Virus record (IMG/VR): IMGVR_UViG_3300020171_000074
Coordinates: 1-40,071 of that record
Length of the DNA stretch: 40,071 nucleotides
Reading direction: 5' to 3' (one strand)
Origin: a virus
Made by a program: the position numbers and the translations under genes. Numbering within the stretch: the first letter of the stretch is position 1; each line of letters starts with the position of its first letter. Below the pieces are notes generated by a model, which was not told the origin of the DNA, did no database searches, and saw only the letters and a program-made list of their open reading frames with translations. Positions 29,597 through 37,749 of this stretch are shown piece after piece.

Positions 29597-30325
29597 TTAT
29601 GGTATACTCTTACACCAGGGGTTATTCCAATAATCCCCTGTAATCACATTACCACCACCCGCATTGAAAGCCTCTGCCACAGGAGACCAGTCTGGCAGAC
29701 TCTCATCATCAGATACTGCATCGTTTAAGAGAGCTGTGAACTCTGCCTTCCAGGCGAGAGCATCTGTGTATTGCTGTAGGTACATGAATAGCTTATAAGT
29801 CATACCTGCTACCACGATATCATCTTTATCTGGAGTGTATATCACTGTATCAGTAGTAGCGGTGATAGTCGTAGGCCAGATAGAATAGTGGATGGGCATG
29901 ACATATGCAGCATCTGGTATGGGGTTTACATCGAAGGTATTGTCATAGGGTGAGTAGAACACAGGTGTACCAGTGCTGTCCCCAGCAGGATACGGAGTCT
30001 CTCTCACATACTTAGGACGTAGTTTCATAGCAAGCTTACGAGAGTTAGTACCATTTATGAGTATGATATCATAGATAGACTTCCACCCTGTGGGGAACGT
30101 ATAAGCCTGTGTGCTAGCTACAGTTATAGATGTGCCTGCCACACTGGAACTGGTAACCTTACACTCTATGAAGTCACGCTTACGTGCCATCATGTACATG
30201 ATAGAGTTAAGCCACTCTATACCCTTAGTAGTCATGGTAGAACCTGAACGTGTCTGTCCTGTACCAATCCTACTGGCATTATCCAGGGCTCTATCAATAA
30301 GAGCGGAGGCTAATGTGTTAGCCAT
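29597..30325 (-). CDS. head-tail adaptor protein (podovirus gp4/gp6-like)
   Basis: This 242-residue protein opens with a helix-rich segment (A-L-I-D-R-A-L-D-N-A...W-L-N-S-I-M-Y-M-M-A-R-K-R-D-F) typical of adaptors that sit under the portal. A central beta insert follows and a late helical stretch M-T-Y-K-L-F-M-Y-L-Q-Q-Y...W-K-A-E-F-T-A-L-L-N-D-A. This matches the general layout of short-tail connector proteins such as P22 gp4. Gene order after capsid genes and before tail genes agrees. Confidence 0.7.
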   Translation of the reverse strand: MANTLASALIDRALDNASRIGTGQTRSGSTMTTKGIEWLNSIMYMMARKRDFIECKVTSSSVAGTSITVASTQAYTFPTGWKSIYDIILINGTNSRKLAMKLRPKYVRETPYPAGDSTGTPVFYSPYDNTFDVNPIPDAAYVMPIHYSIWPTTITATTDTVIYTPDKDDIVVAGMTYKLFMYLQQYTDALAWKAEFTALLNDAVSDDESLPDWSPVAEAFNAGGGNVITGDYWNNPWCKSIP

Positions 30326-30339
30326 AGCTGCTCCTTAGA

Positions 30340-30555
30340 TTATAGTCCTACACCATATGCCGTACCGACTACCGTTGCTATCTTGGTAGAGACTGTCATC
30401 GTTAAGAGAGCTCTTGCACCGCTCTTGTCATAGGTGAAGACACCTCGCTGAGCAACTGTACCAGTACCAGTAGCTACAATAGCTGTCTTGACTGGATACC
30501 GCAGGCACCGTTTCTTTGCCCCTATCATCTGTGATAACCTTGTACGAACTGTCAT
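30340..30555 (-). CDS. small basic structural protein
   Basis: This 71-residue protein has an Arg/Lys-rich N-terminus (T-V-R-T-R-L-S-Q-M-I-G-A-K-K-R) followed by a Thr/Ala/Val-rich, strand-forming half. The ATG follows AAGGAGGAAG. Not recognised; likely a minor head protein. Confidence 0.6.
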   Translation of the reverse strand: MTVRTRLSQMIGAKKRCLRYPVKTAIVATGTGTVAQRGVFTYDKSGARALLTMTVSTKIATVVGTAYGVGL

Positions 30556-30570
30556 CTTCCTTCCTCCTTT

Positions 30571-31620
30571 TTATGCTACTTCTACCTTAGGCTTAAGCCT
30601 CTCTTCAGCCTCTTTCATCTTGTTATGTAACATATATTGGTGTTTCTCCATATCTTCAGTTGAGATATTTACCACACCTCCTGTTGCCCTGGTCTTGGCT
30701 AGGCCCATCTGGAAGTAGGCATCCCTGGTCTCCCTATTGATACCCCTATGGTTAAGCCACACGCCCATATGGGCATGCTCGGTAAGACCTGCTTCCAACA
30801 GTCTGTCAGCAAACCAGGAATCAGTGGGATAATTCTCAGTGCAATGGAACCAGGGTTTCTTTATCTTATCGAACACTGATAACTTCATGAGAGTAAATGC
30901 AAACGGAATGAGGTCACATTGCTGTATCGTGTTATCAGCAGTTGCACCGCATACTGGGCAGAACTTAGCGTCCCAGTGAGACATGCCAAAGTTGCACTTA
31001 GGGCACTGGCACGGTATCTCATATAGACGATACATTGAGTTATCTACTGGCATATCAATGACCTTGCGTTCTGCATTGAATCTCCTGAATGCACACATCG
31101 CATAAGGGAAGCCAGATGCGTACATGACCCCACCGATGACATCTTTGTCAGCAGCGAGGAGTTTCTCGACATCAGCTAATGTGATATCATAGATATCATC
31201 ATCCATCAGGAGTATGTGAGTACACTTGTTATGTTGAGCTATCTCTACGAGACCTATCTCCGCCATATGAACAGGCTTACGATACATGAAGTAGTAACCT
31301 GCCTCGAAGTTCTTATCCTTCATGGTGCAGATAGAAGTCCAGAACTTGAGGAAACTCTCCACGAACTCATGTGAGTAAGAGAGTATAGGTACACCTATCA
31401 TTATCCTAGGTTTAGTAGGAGCATCTACTCTTACGTTATCACCTACTATTGGAGCAAAGCTCTCACCATCACTAGAGGGATGCGGTACATCAGTTGGCAA
31501 CCCTGGTACTATAGGAGCCTCTGGTAACTCTACTTTAGGGTAATCCACCGCAGGCATCTTAAACGATTCACCAGTTGTCGCAGTCGGTTCAACTACATTC
31601 GCATCTTGCACGTTACTCAT
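30571..31620 (-). CDS. GT-A type glycosyltransferase with inserted zinc ribbon
   Basis: In 349 residues, after a 65-residue Pro-rich leader comes a GT2-like GT-A domain: I-M-I-G-V-P-I-L-S (73-81), then I-L-L-M-D-D-D-I (136-143) with the metal/nucleotide-sugar DDD, and W-L-N-H-R-G near the end. Residues about 204-224 insert a zinc ribbon, C-Q-C-P-K-C and C-P-V-C, uncommon in this fold. It sits among head genes and shares ATGA with the methyltransferase gene just upstream, so both may modify virion or host surface molecules. The leader may be flexible or virion-bound. Confidence 0.75.
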   Translation of the reverse strand: MSNVQDANVVEPTATTGESFKMPAVDYPKVELPEAPIVPGLPTDVPHPSSDGESFAPIVGDNVRVDAPTKPRIMIGVPILSYSHEFVESFLKFWTSICTMKDKNFEAGYYFMYRKPVHMAEIGLVEIAQHNKCTHILLMDDDIYDITLADVEKLLAADKDVIGGVMYASGFPYAMCAFRRFNAERKVIDMPVDNSMYRLYEIPCQCPKCNFGMSHWDAKFCPVCGATADNTIQQCDLIPFAFTLMKLSVFDKIKKPWFHCTENYPTDSWFADRLLEAGLTEHAHMGVWLNHRGINRETRDAYFQMGLAKTRATGGVVNISTEDMEKHQYMLHNKMKEAEERLKPKVEVA

Positions 31621-32225
31621 CTCGCTTCTCCTTTTCTTTTACACCATAGCATCTGCACGATGTGGTTAATGTCAATGCTACTACCCTTGTACTCTGCTTC
31701 ATCTACTATTCTCATATCACCTGTCTGATATACAGTCTTGATTATATCAAACTTCTTACTTACCATGTCTGCTAAATCCTTGCTACTATATTCTACTACA
31801 TGTAATATGTTATCTGTGGGAGCAGTCTCTTTAGCTAATGGAGTGCTCAGGAACAGGTATTCACCCACCTCGGCAGCAAAGTCCAGGAACTCTTCTGAAT
31901 TGTGCAGATGTTCGATGAGTTCCATAGCCACAATGACATCGAACCTCGATTTCTTCCTGTCTATCTTCTCCCAAGGAACAGCATAGAAATGTATAGTACC
32001 TGGCGTCTTTCCAGGAAAACTATATGTTGCCAGTCTTATATCCTCATTATCCTTCAAACAAGGGTCTATTCCTACTATGGCTTTAGCAAAGTATACCATC
32101 ATACCAGTGCAAGCACCGTATCCACAACCTATGTCAAGGACAATCTTATCATCAACATAACCTTGGTCCATCACGTATTCATATCGCTGAAAATGGCGTG
32201 TTACAGGGAAATTAGGGTGGTTCAT
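31617..32225 (-). CDS. class I SAM-dependent methyltransferase
   Basis: The 202-residue protein has motif I I-V-L-D-I-G-C-G-Y-G-A (28-38), the acidic strand end A-I-V-G-I-D-P, and D-V-I-V-A-M-E-L-I-E-H-L as the motif IV region, typical of Methyltransf_11/23 enzymes acting on small molecules, sugars or lipids rather than on DNA bases (no D/N-P-P-Y/F). Its stop overlaps the glycosyltransferase start, so a joint glycan-modification role is likely. The substrate is not known. Confidence 0.8.
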   Translation of the reverse strand: MNHPNFPVTRHFQRYEYVMDQGYVDDKIVLDIGCGYGACTGMMVYFAKAIVGIDPCLKDNEDIRLATYSFPGKTPGTIHFYAVPWEKIDRKKSRFDVIVAMELIEHLHNSEEFLDFAAEVGEYLFLSTPLAKETAPTDNILHVVEYSSKDLADMVSKKFDIIKTVYQTGDMRIVDEAEYKGSSIDINHIVQMLWCKRKGEAR

Positions 32226-32241
32226 CGCATCCCTTCTTACT

Positions 32242-32276
32242 CCCCAGAGAGAGCCTTCAAGGGGCCCTCTCCAGGG
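32242..32276 (-). other. intergenic hairpin after the decoration gene
   Basis: Arms 32247-32251 and 32267-32271 (5 bp) continue inward after one mismatch with 3 bp and outward, past a 2x2 loop, with 3 G-C pairs at 32242-32244/32274-32276. No T-run follows on the - strand. It lies between the decoration-type gene and the methyltransferase and may limit readthrough or stabilise the upstream message. Confidence 0.5.
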
Positions 32277-32291
32277 AAGCAGTTAACTACG

Positions 32292-33041
32292 TTACGGAGC
32301 TATCGTTAAGTACACTGGAGTTGCATGAGACTCCACACCTACACCGATGCTCTGTCCTATCTGCATACCACCTGCCGTATAAGCACCGATGGTCAGAAGG
32401 TCCTGTACGCCACCAGAGACAGCAACTGTAAGAGCTATGCCTGCTCCAATTGCCGTTGAAGCCTTAACAGCTGTGGGACCCCAAGTCTGTAGCCAGAAGT
32501 AGTTACTTGTGGTTATAGAGCACGGAGCCACGCCAGCGGCTAGAGCGGTGACAGCGTTGCCTATCAAGACCCTGTTGTATAAGCAAGGAGTCAAGGAACC
32601 AGGACCAGCAGCTACCGTTCCAGGGATACTGTCATAGAGGTAGAATGCTACTGCAGCACCTGCTGCATGGGACTTGATACGGAACATGCCACCACCACCA
32701 GCTAATGCCGTAGATGCTACGGTTACGTATCCTTCAGCATACTGGTCAACTAAGACCTCATTACCTACACTAGCTGAGCAGGTAAGGAAGTCCTTTCCAG
32801 CGGTCTGGGCGGATATCGTCAGGATAGCACTTTGATGAGACGCTATCACTGCAGGCACGCAAAGCAAATCACCTGCTTTAACATTAGCAGAAGTAGACAA
32901 CCTCGCATAATGGAATATCTTATCTCCAACATGGAGACGAGTTCCGAGTCTCGCTTTTTGTGTGGACGACTCCTCATAGATACCTTGGTCTACAGGTATC
33001 TGAGGCTCCAGGATACTAATTATGTTGCTTGGAACTGACAT
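32292..33041 (-). CDS. probable capsid decoration / head protein
   Basis: This 249-residue protein lies just after the capsid genes. The opening (A-R-L-G-T-R-L-H-V-G-D-K-I-F-H-Y-A-R-L...V-K-A-G-D-L-L) resembles head proteins found next to capsid genes in podovirus-like phages. The rest is Ala/Gly/Val/Thr-rich beta structure. Hairpins flank it on both sides (32242-32276, 33076-33097), which may set its dosage apart from its neighbours. Confidence 0.65.
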   Translation of the reverse strand: MSVPSNIISILEPQIPVDQGIYEESSTQKARLGTRLHVGDKIFHYARLSTSANVKAGDLLCVPAVIASHQSAILTISAQTAGKDFLTCSASVGNEVLVDQYAEGYVTVASTALAGGGGMFRIKSHAAGAAVAFYLYDSIPGTVAAGPGSLTPCLYNRVLIGNAVTALAAGVAPCSITTSNYFWLQTWGPTAVKASTAIGAGIALTVAVSGGVQDLLTIGAYTAGGMQIGQSIGVGVESHATPVYLTIAP

Positions 33042-33075
33042 TGTATTTCTCCTTTTGCCTTTTAGGCTGGCTCAA

Positions 33076-33097
33076 GAGCCCCATTGGCTTGGGGCTC
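33076..33097 (-). terminator. hairpin after the capsid C-terminal segment (attenuator-like)
   Basis: GAGCCCC (33076-33082) and GGGGCTC (33091-33097) form a perfect 7-bp stem with an 8-nt loop. It lies 14 bp past the stop of the capsid C-terminal segment in the - strand message. The T-run is poor, so partial termination or RNA stabilisation is more likely than a full stop. Confidence 0.5.
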
Positions 33098-33110
33098 AGG
33101 AGATGTTACG

Positions 33111-33206
33111 TTACGCAGCTATTGTGATAAGAACTCCAAGAGACTTTCTCCTGGTAGCTACGAGGTTAAGCTTAATTACTATCTGCATAACTCTATCTAA
33201 CAGAGC
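33111..33206 (-). CDS. separated C-terminal segment of the major capsid protein (putative exon 2)
   Basis: Downstream of the homing endonuclease, a frame without its own start encodes A-L-L-D-R-V-M-Q-I-V-I-K-L-N-L-V-A-T-R-R then K-S-L-G-V-L and stops at 33111-33113. The pattern (hydrophobic strand, N-L-V-A-T-R-R-K-S-L-G-V-L) is the kind of end found on phage capsid proteins, while the main capsid frame stops just before the endonuclease. If exon 1 ends after the CAT codon at 33762, this segment joins in phase and gives a 366-residue capsid protein. No ribosome site precedes it. Confidence 0.65.
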   Translation of the reverse strand, partial: ALLDRVMQIVIKLNLVATRRKSLGVLITIAA

Positions 33207-33763
33207 CCTGCAGGAACTACTACCTCAAGTTGCTCTTCCCTGAGGATTGGACTGTCGCATACATTGATGGATATACCATCAATGTCTTCTTCGCTCAGTC
33301 TCTGTAGGTGCAAACCACGATGATTTAAGGCTTTCATCTGCTGATACAATTCTTCACGTAGGGCTAATTCTTCTTTGGACAAACTCCTACGTCCAAAACC
33401 AGTATGCTTATAGCCATTTACACGCTTTTGAAATTGTATAGCAATACGGGCGTTTTCTTTCTTCAAGATTAAATAAGGCTCAATCTTGGTGAGAAAGTCT
33501 ACAGCTTGCTTTGTCCATAACTGCCATGCGTAGTAGTCAGACCATTTACCATTGTTGTTGTCTGCATGTTTATAGGGAGTCTCATTTACGTGCCCACTCC
33601 ACCAAGCTACCATCTTTTTTAGAGGAGCATTCTTAGTCATAGCAACACGTATATGTACTTGATACCAAGCAACTCCACTTGGACGCAATCTCTTATCTAT
33701 GGTAATTGTTCCTTCACCATCGATAAGACCAGCTGTATAGGCCCTCTTTACTGCCTTATTCAT
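33197..33763 (-). CDS. LAGLIDADG homing endonuclease
   Basis: The 188-residue protein has one LAGLIDADG motif (Y-T-A-G-L-I-D-G-E-G-T, 9-19), so it probably acts as a dimer. The middle (W-Q-L-W-T-K-Q-A-V-D-F-L-T-K-I-E-P-Y-L) fits the family. The ATG overlaps the end of the capsid frame. The expected family end lies near L-N-H-R-G (about 144-148); the last 40 codons overlap DNA with group-I-intron-like pairings, so they may be intron core read as protein. Such enzymes spread their host intron by cutting intron-less alleles; here the target would be the capsid gene. Confidence 0.88.
   Translation of the reverse strand: MNKAVKRAYTAGLIDGEGTITIDKRLRPSGVAWYQVHIRVAMTKNAPLKKMVAWWSGHVNETPYKHADNNNGKWSDYYAWQLWTKQAVDFLTKIEPYLILKKENARIAIQFQKRVNGYKHTGFGRRSLSKEELALREELYQQMKALNHRGLHLQRLSEEDIDGISINVCDSPILREEQLEVVVPAGLC
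33207..33761 (-). mobile_element. group-I-intron-like element interrupting the capsid gene
   Basis: The element lies between the two capsid segments. Near its 3' end (- strand) I see ACAGAGACTG, a 10-bp hairpin ACATTGATGG/CCATCAATGT (33285-33276/33270-33261) and GACAGTCC. GACTG (33300-33296) pairs with CAGTC (33254-33250) across that hairpin, the P7-P8-P7' order of group I introns. A CCTCA/TGAGG hairpin (33245-33241/33227-33223) then fits P9. Another 7-bp hairpin lies at 33374-33397. I could not resolve P1, P3 or P4-P6, and the exact ends are a best guess (exon 1 ending in T, last intron base G). Confidence 0.55.
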
Positions 33764-34766
33764 GGTCGCTTCCTAAGGATGACCTCAAAAGTTCTTCCGC
33801 CTCAGTTACGGCGTCGTAGGAGGTTTCTCCAGAATCAGAAGAAGTTTTATAACCAGTTAGATGTAAGTCCTTGTAGGACAACTGGTTAGGTATCGATTTC
33901 CACTCTGTAGGTGAAAAGTTAATGTCAGGGTCAATCACTAGACCGATGTATTCAGTATTAAGCATGTACATGTAACCAGCGGTGCACTGTCCCGACCAAA
34001 TGACGGGCTGGCCCTTGAAGGTTATCGTATCGACCATCGCATCAGCAGCCTGCTTGTTGACCGTCTGACGTTGTTCCATGACCTCATCTTCGTACAACTC
34101 ATACGAAGTCTGGTCAGTGACAAGCAAGTTCGGGTTCTGCGTAGCCATACCCTTACCGCAGGTATTATAGAGGTTACGCATGTCGCTCAGTAAGTAGACC
34201 GAAGCTGCACCAGTAGCCGTCTTGGTCTTGTTCTGCCACCAAGAGTAGGTCAATTGGTTGATGTTACCGACTGAAGTGCTGCTGGTCGGTGTCGGGTCTA
34301 TTAACTCTAACAGACCTTCAGGGTCCTTAGAGCCGTTGCCTGTACCATCTCCAAAGAGGAAGGTCTCGAACTTGTCGGTAAGAGACTTGGTCAGGTTGTC
34401 AATCTTAGCGTTAGCTAAGTTGAGATGCTGCGATTTCGATTTGTTCTTAGCATCGTCAGTATAGTAACGGACGATAGAACCAGCCACGAATTTCCATTCG
34501 TACTGCGCTACGGTGAGGAACTTGGTATCCGATATAGAGATAGTATCACCTCTACCCAAGGAAGTAACGGTTTCGTTCTTTCCATAGGAGAGATTAACTT
34601 CCAAATAGCGGCCACCAGTCCCGTCGAACTTGATACCGCCCCTAGCTTTCAATATCTTATAGAAAGTAGCATCGTCGAATAACTGGTCTACGACACCATC
34701 TCTACGATTGTTGAAAGTAGAAGCATACAAGTCGTCGAGCTGTTCTTCTCTGGTAGGATTAGCCAT
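33756..34766 (-). CDS. major capsid protein, main segment (putative exon 1)
   Basis: This 336-residue frame follows the scaffold gene. The N-terminus (E-E-Q-L-D-D-L-Y-A-S-T-F-N-N-R-R-D-G), the later S-L-G-R-G-D-T-I-S-I and W-K-F-V-A-G-S-I-V-R-Y-Y, and the N-P-N-L-L-V-T-D-Q-T-S-Y-E-L-Y-E segment fit an HK97-fold capsid protein of the kind used by many podovirus-like phages. It stops at TAA 33756-33758, 5 bases after the ATG of the endonuclease, without the usual terminal strand. That strand appears to be encoded at 33111-33206. Unspliced message would give a truncated capsid protein. Confidence 0.85.
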   Translation of the reverse strand: MANPTREEQLDDLYASTFNNRRDGVVDQLFDDATFYKILKARGGIKFDGTGGRYLEVNLSYGKNETVTSLGRGDTISISDTKFLTVAQYEWKFVAGSIVRYYTDDAKNKSKSQHLNLANAKIDNLTKSLTDKFETFLFGDGTGNGSKDPEGLLELIDPTPTSSTSVGNINQLTYSWWQNKTKTATGAASVYLLSDMRNLYNTCGKGMATQNPNLLVTDQTSYELYEDEVMEQRQTVNKQAADAMVDTITFKGQPVIWSGQCTAGYMYMLNTEYIGLVIDPDINFSPTEWKSIPNQLSYKDLHLTGYKTSSDSGETSYDAVTEAEELLRSSLGSDHE

Positions 34767-34787
34767 TAAAGTACTCCTTAATCAACG

Positions 34788-35465
34788 TTAGAGCGTCTCC
34801 TTACCTTTGCCAACTACAGTATCCCAGGCATCATTAGCTGCAGCATTCTTGTCCTTGCCAAATGACTTAGGAGTGATTGTCTCACGAGGAATAGTGCCTG
34901 AAGGCTTCTCTGTACCAGATTTAACCTTCCTGCCCTTTTCATCGTCAGTCTCCTCAGTTGGTTTGATGCTGCCTACTTTTGCTAACAAGTACGCCTGTTC
35001 AATAGTAAGTGGTGTTGGTGACGATTCGAGAATCTCTTTTGTCTTATCCCTGTAGGTTTCAAAGTCATCATGAGCTTTCATGACTTCCTGGAGCTCAAGC
35101 ATTGCGAGCACGTCAGAGAGGGTAGCGTTTAGCCTGCCTATCTTCTGCTCGTATTGAGGAAGAAGCTCATCACGCACCCTGTCTACAGCTAGGTCAAGGA
35201 TTTGCTTTGAGGTCATCTTAGCGATATCCTCATCCTTGATAGCCGAGGCAGCAGTAGCCGCTGGACTCTTCTTCTTCTCTAAGTATGCTATATACTCAGG
35301 GTCTAACAGAGATAACTTCGCTTGGTCCAACTCACCTCTGAGTTTCTCGACAGCAGTCTTGCTGTCAGTAGTGAGCTTCTCGAAATCGTCCTTGGGGACG
35401 TATTTTGTTATGTCAATCGCTGCTGGAGCCGTCTCGCCTGGCTTTAACGCTATTTGGTCGCTCAT
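34788..35465 (-). CDS. scaffolding protein
   Basis: This 225-residue highly charged, helical protein sits directly before the capsid gene. It has a disordered Pro-rich start, a long coiled-coil middle (about 30-150) and a Lys/Thr/Gly-rich basic C-terminus suited to touching the capsid shell. Size, composition and gene order match phage scaffold proteins that guide prohead assembly and then leave. Confidence 0.8.
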   Translation of the reverse strand: MSDQIALKPGETAPAAIDITKYVPKDDFEKLTTDSKTAVEKLRGELDQAKLSLLDPEYIAYLEKKKSPAATAASAIKDEDIAKMTSKQILDLAVDRVRDELLPQYEQKIGRLNATLSDVLAMLELQEVMKAHDDFETYRDKTKEILESSPTPLTIEQAYLLAKVGSIKPTEETDDEKGRKVKSGTEKPSGTIPRETITPKSFGKDKNAAANDAWDTVVGKGKETL

Positions 35466-35480
35466 TTCAGTGTCTCTCCT

Positions 35481-35714
35481 TTATAGTAGTGATTCTTGTA
35501 ATGTTGGTTTGGCAGCTCTCCTGATACTGTGCCCATATGAGACATACGCTCTACGTATGGTACGTTGTATCAGTTCTACATCCTTACCCGTCCAATGTCC
35601 TGTAAACTTGAAGTCCACCTTTTCTCCTTCTACACCAATGTAGATAGAGAGTCTACGTATCTTGCCATTCTCGCTCACCTCCGATATAGGTCTCGTGACC
35701 TTTGTCTCTGTCAT
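35481..35714 (-). CDS. unknown small protein between portal and scaffold
   Basis: I start at the ATG at 35714 (77 residues), 5 nt after AGGAGG. An ATG at 35738 shares ATGA with the previous stop but has a weak site, so it remains an alternative. The core has strand-like R-R-L-S-I-Y-I-G-V and K-V-D-F-K-F-T-G, then a basic helix (I-Q-R-T-I-R-R-A-Y). Not recognised. Confidence 0.6.
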   Translation of the reverse strand: MTETKVTRPISEVSENGKIRRLSIYIGVEGEKVDFKFTGHWTGKDVELIQRTIRRAYVSYGHSIRRAAKPTLQESLL

Positions 35715-35734
35715 CGCTTCCTCCTTTCTCTTTG

Positions 35735-35989
35735 TCATGCTAGTCTCTTTCTAACTTCCCAGCCACGACCCTGAGATTTAGGTTTCATCAGAGCCCGTGG
35801 CATTACTCCATGTTTCTCACATTCACGTATTAGATGCTCTTTCGAGTCTATCCTCAAGTGAGGATTATCTTTATCTATATGCTCCCATTCACCTTGGCAC
35901 CAGTCATCAGTGGCAATGTGAACAGTCTCAGGTTTATGACCACACCACACACATTCATCAGCAGGCCACCCTGGGTGAATCTCACACAT
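35735..35989 (-). CDS. small zinc-finger protein after the portal gene
   Basis: I start at the ATG at 35989 (84 residues), 4 bp after the portal stop; the longer in-frame start at 36106 lies inside the portal gene. It has M-C-E-I-H-P-G-W-P-A-D-E-C-V-W-C-G-H-K and a later W-C, giving C-x2-H...C-x2-C. The end is strongly basic (K-S-Q-G-R-G-W-E-V-R-K-R). Function unknown. Confidence 0.65.
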   Translation of the reverse strand: MCEIHPGWPADECVWCGHKPETVHIATDDWCQGEWEHIDKDNPHLRIDSKEHLIRECEKHGVMPRALMKPKSQGRGWEVRKRLA

Positions 35990-35993
35990 CTTA

Positions 35994-37748
35994 TCAACCA
36001 CCAGGCATCCCTCCACCGCCAGTTTTCTGACGAGACATAAGTTGAGCTGCCATGGCAGGTGGGACTGCCATATTAGGTGACATGCCAGGAGCCATACCAC
36101 CACCACCCTGGGGACCCATAGATTGAGACAAGAGCTTGTCTACATTGATGCCATCATACTGGGAGAAGAAGTAACGCTGTATCTCCGCAGGAACTGGCAT
36201 ACCTTGCTGAATCTGGCCCTGGTTCATCTCGGACCAGGCTTTAGCCATCTCGACAGCGTCCTGTCTCTTGGTACGTTTGTCCTCAGGGAGAGCATTAGAT
36301 GGGTCTACCTTGATATTGTATTCTCCCTTTATCTCAGAACCAGAGAACTGCAGCCACCATTTCATGCCATCTGGGCCTACGATAGAGCGAACCTGGGGGC
36401 CCTTCCAGTTAGCGAATATTATCTGGTTGAATCTCCTAACTACATTAGAGAGCAGGTCAGCTACCATGTCACGTCTCTCATCGAGTCTTATCTCTTTAGC
36501 CCAGTTGACTACATCTGTCTCTTTAGCGGAGATGTGCGTCTTGCCCTGGTACTCTCCTTGAGATGAGCGGGAGAAGCCAATAGCTTCCCTAACATCTGAG
36601 CGTACTATCTCTCCAGCATTGGCTAAGTCATTGAGTATCCCAGAGTTACCAGGCTGGAGCATCATGACAGATTCAGAGAGAGGACCATCTGTTTCTACCT
36701 CAACGAGAGCCTTGACTTCCTCATTGAGCAGTTTATCTATCTCAGTGGCCTTGATGACACCTTTCTTGACAAGAGCTTTGATGATATCGACCCTACGATG
36801 CTTCATGGCCTGCGTACGTATCTCATTTAACTCCAGCATCTGTGGCTCTATAATACGGGTATCAGGAATGCCATAGATGTAGTCTGGGTCAGGATTGAAA
36901 GCGAGTGTCTCTACAGGTATGCCTTCTATCTGCAGGACATCCTCTTCTTTACGCAGGAAATCGTTGTGGTCCATAGTAAAGGCTACTATCTCGCCTGTCT
37001 TGGCATCACGTACCTGCCAGAGTTCTACCCATTCTCTATCGAGTAATTGCTGCTCGAAGTTATCTTGATATTGCTGTCCCTCAGCAGTTGTACGCTTCTG
37101 GGTAAATGAGCCAGTGAGTTTAGCAGTGTTCTTATATTTCGGGTCCGCTTTGATGTCATCGAGTGGTCTAAAGACCCTCATAGCTACCCATTCAGCGTTC
37201 GCAGCGGACTCGCAACCCCAAGGATATATGACATCTTCAGGACGAGCTCTCAAGAACCAGGGCATACCAGGATTGACATGAGTATTGTATTCTATGCTAT
37301 AACCCTTCTTGTTGAATTGGGTTACAGACATAGCGGACTCACCTGCGAGATGCTTGGGGGAGTAGCCGAACTCTGAGTCATATCCTACAAATCCATTACC
37401 GATGCCGCAGAGGAATGCATCGGTTATCATCTTCTTGAACTGTTCTTTGACTGCTAACTCTCTAAGTAACCAGTTATCGATTGACTCTACTAACTTAGCA
37501 TGGAGCTCATACTCCAGGCCAGGCTTGGTAGGAGTTATGATGACAGCAGGGTTACGAAAGTAGACCTGAGGTACAACTGTGCGTAAGACAGAGAACACCA
37601 GATTGACAGGTATGATACCTTTAGGGAAATTATGGCGATAGTATGACTTATACTGGGCCCAGAGGTCTGACCTGGCATACTTCTGTTGGAACTTGATGCC
37701 GTTCTTGACTGAGAGTTTGTACCACTCTAGACTACGCTCGACTGCCAC
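35994..37748 (-). CDS. portal protein
   Basis: This 584-residue protein fits a podovirus-type portal: an N-terminal helical start (W-Y-K-L-S-V-K-N-G-I-K-F-Q-Q-K-Y), V-L-R-T-V-V-P-Q-V-Y-F-R-N-P-A-V and W-L-L-R-E-L-A-V-K-E-Q-F-K-K-M-I-T-D-A-F-L-C-G-I-G, a long wing/stem and a Met/Gly/Pro-rich C-terminal barrel tail. Twelve copies would form the DNA channel at one vertex. It lies upstream of the scaffold and capsid genes, in the common head-gene order. Confidence 0.85.
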   Translation of the reverse strand: MAVERSLEWYKLSVKNGIKFQQKYARSDLWAQYKSYYRHNFPKGIIPVNLVFSVLRTVVPQVYFRNPAVIITPTKPGLEYELHAKLVESIDNWLLRELAVKEQFKKMITDAFLCGIGNGFVGYDSEFGYSPKHLAGESAMSVTQFNKKGYSIEYNTHVNPGMPWFLRARPEDVIYPWGCESAANAEWVAMRVFRPLDDIKADPKYKNTAKLTGSFTQKRTTAEGQQYQDNFEQQLLDREWVELWQVRDAKTGEIVAFTMDHNDFLRKEEDVLQIEGIPVETLAFNPDPDYIYGIPDTRIIEPQMLELNEIRTQAMKHRRVDIIKALVKKGVIKATEIDKLLNEEVKALVEVETDGPLSESVMMLQPGNSGILNDLANAGEIVRSDVREAIGFSRSSQGEYQGKTHISAKETDVVNWAKEIRLDERRDMVADLLSNVVRRFNQIIFANWKGPQVRSIVGPDGMKWWLQFSGSEIKGEYNIKVDPSNALPEDKRTKRQDAVEMAKAWSEMNQGQIQQGMPVPAEIQRYFFSQYDGINVDKLLSQSMGPQGGGGMAPGMSPNMAVPPAMAAQLMSRQKTGGGGMPGG

Positions 37749-37749
37749 T

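Noticed and set aside
33197-34766. Intein explanation for the capsid/LAGLIDADG arrangement
   Set aside because: The capsid frame and the endonuclease frame differ, and the capsid frame meets a stop, so no single spliced precursor protein is possible; no intein N-terminal Cys/Ser block or C-terminal H-N was seen.
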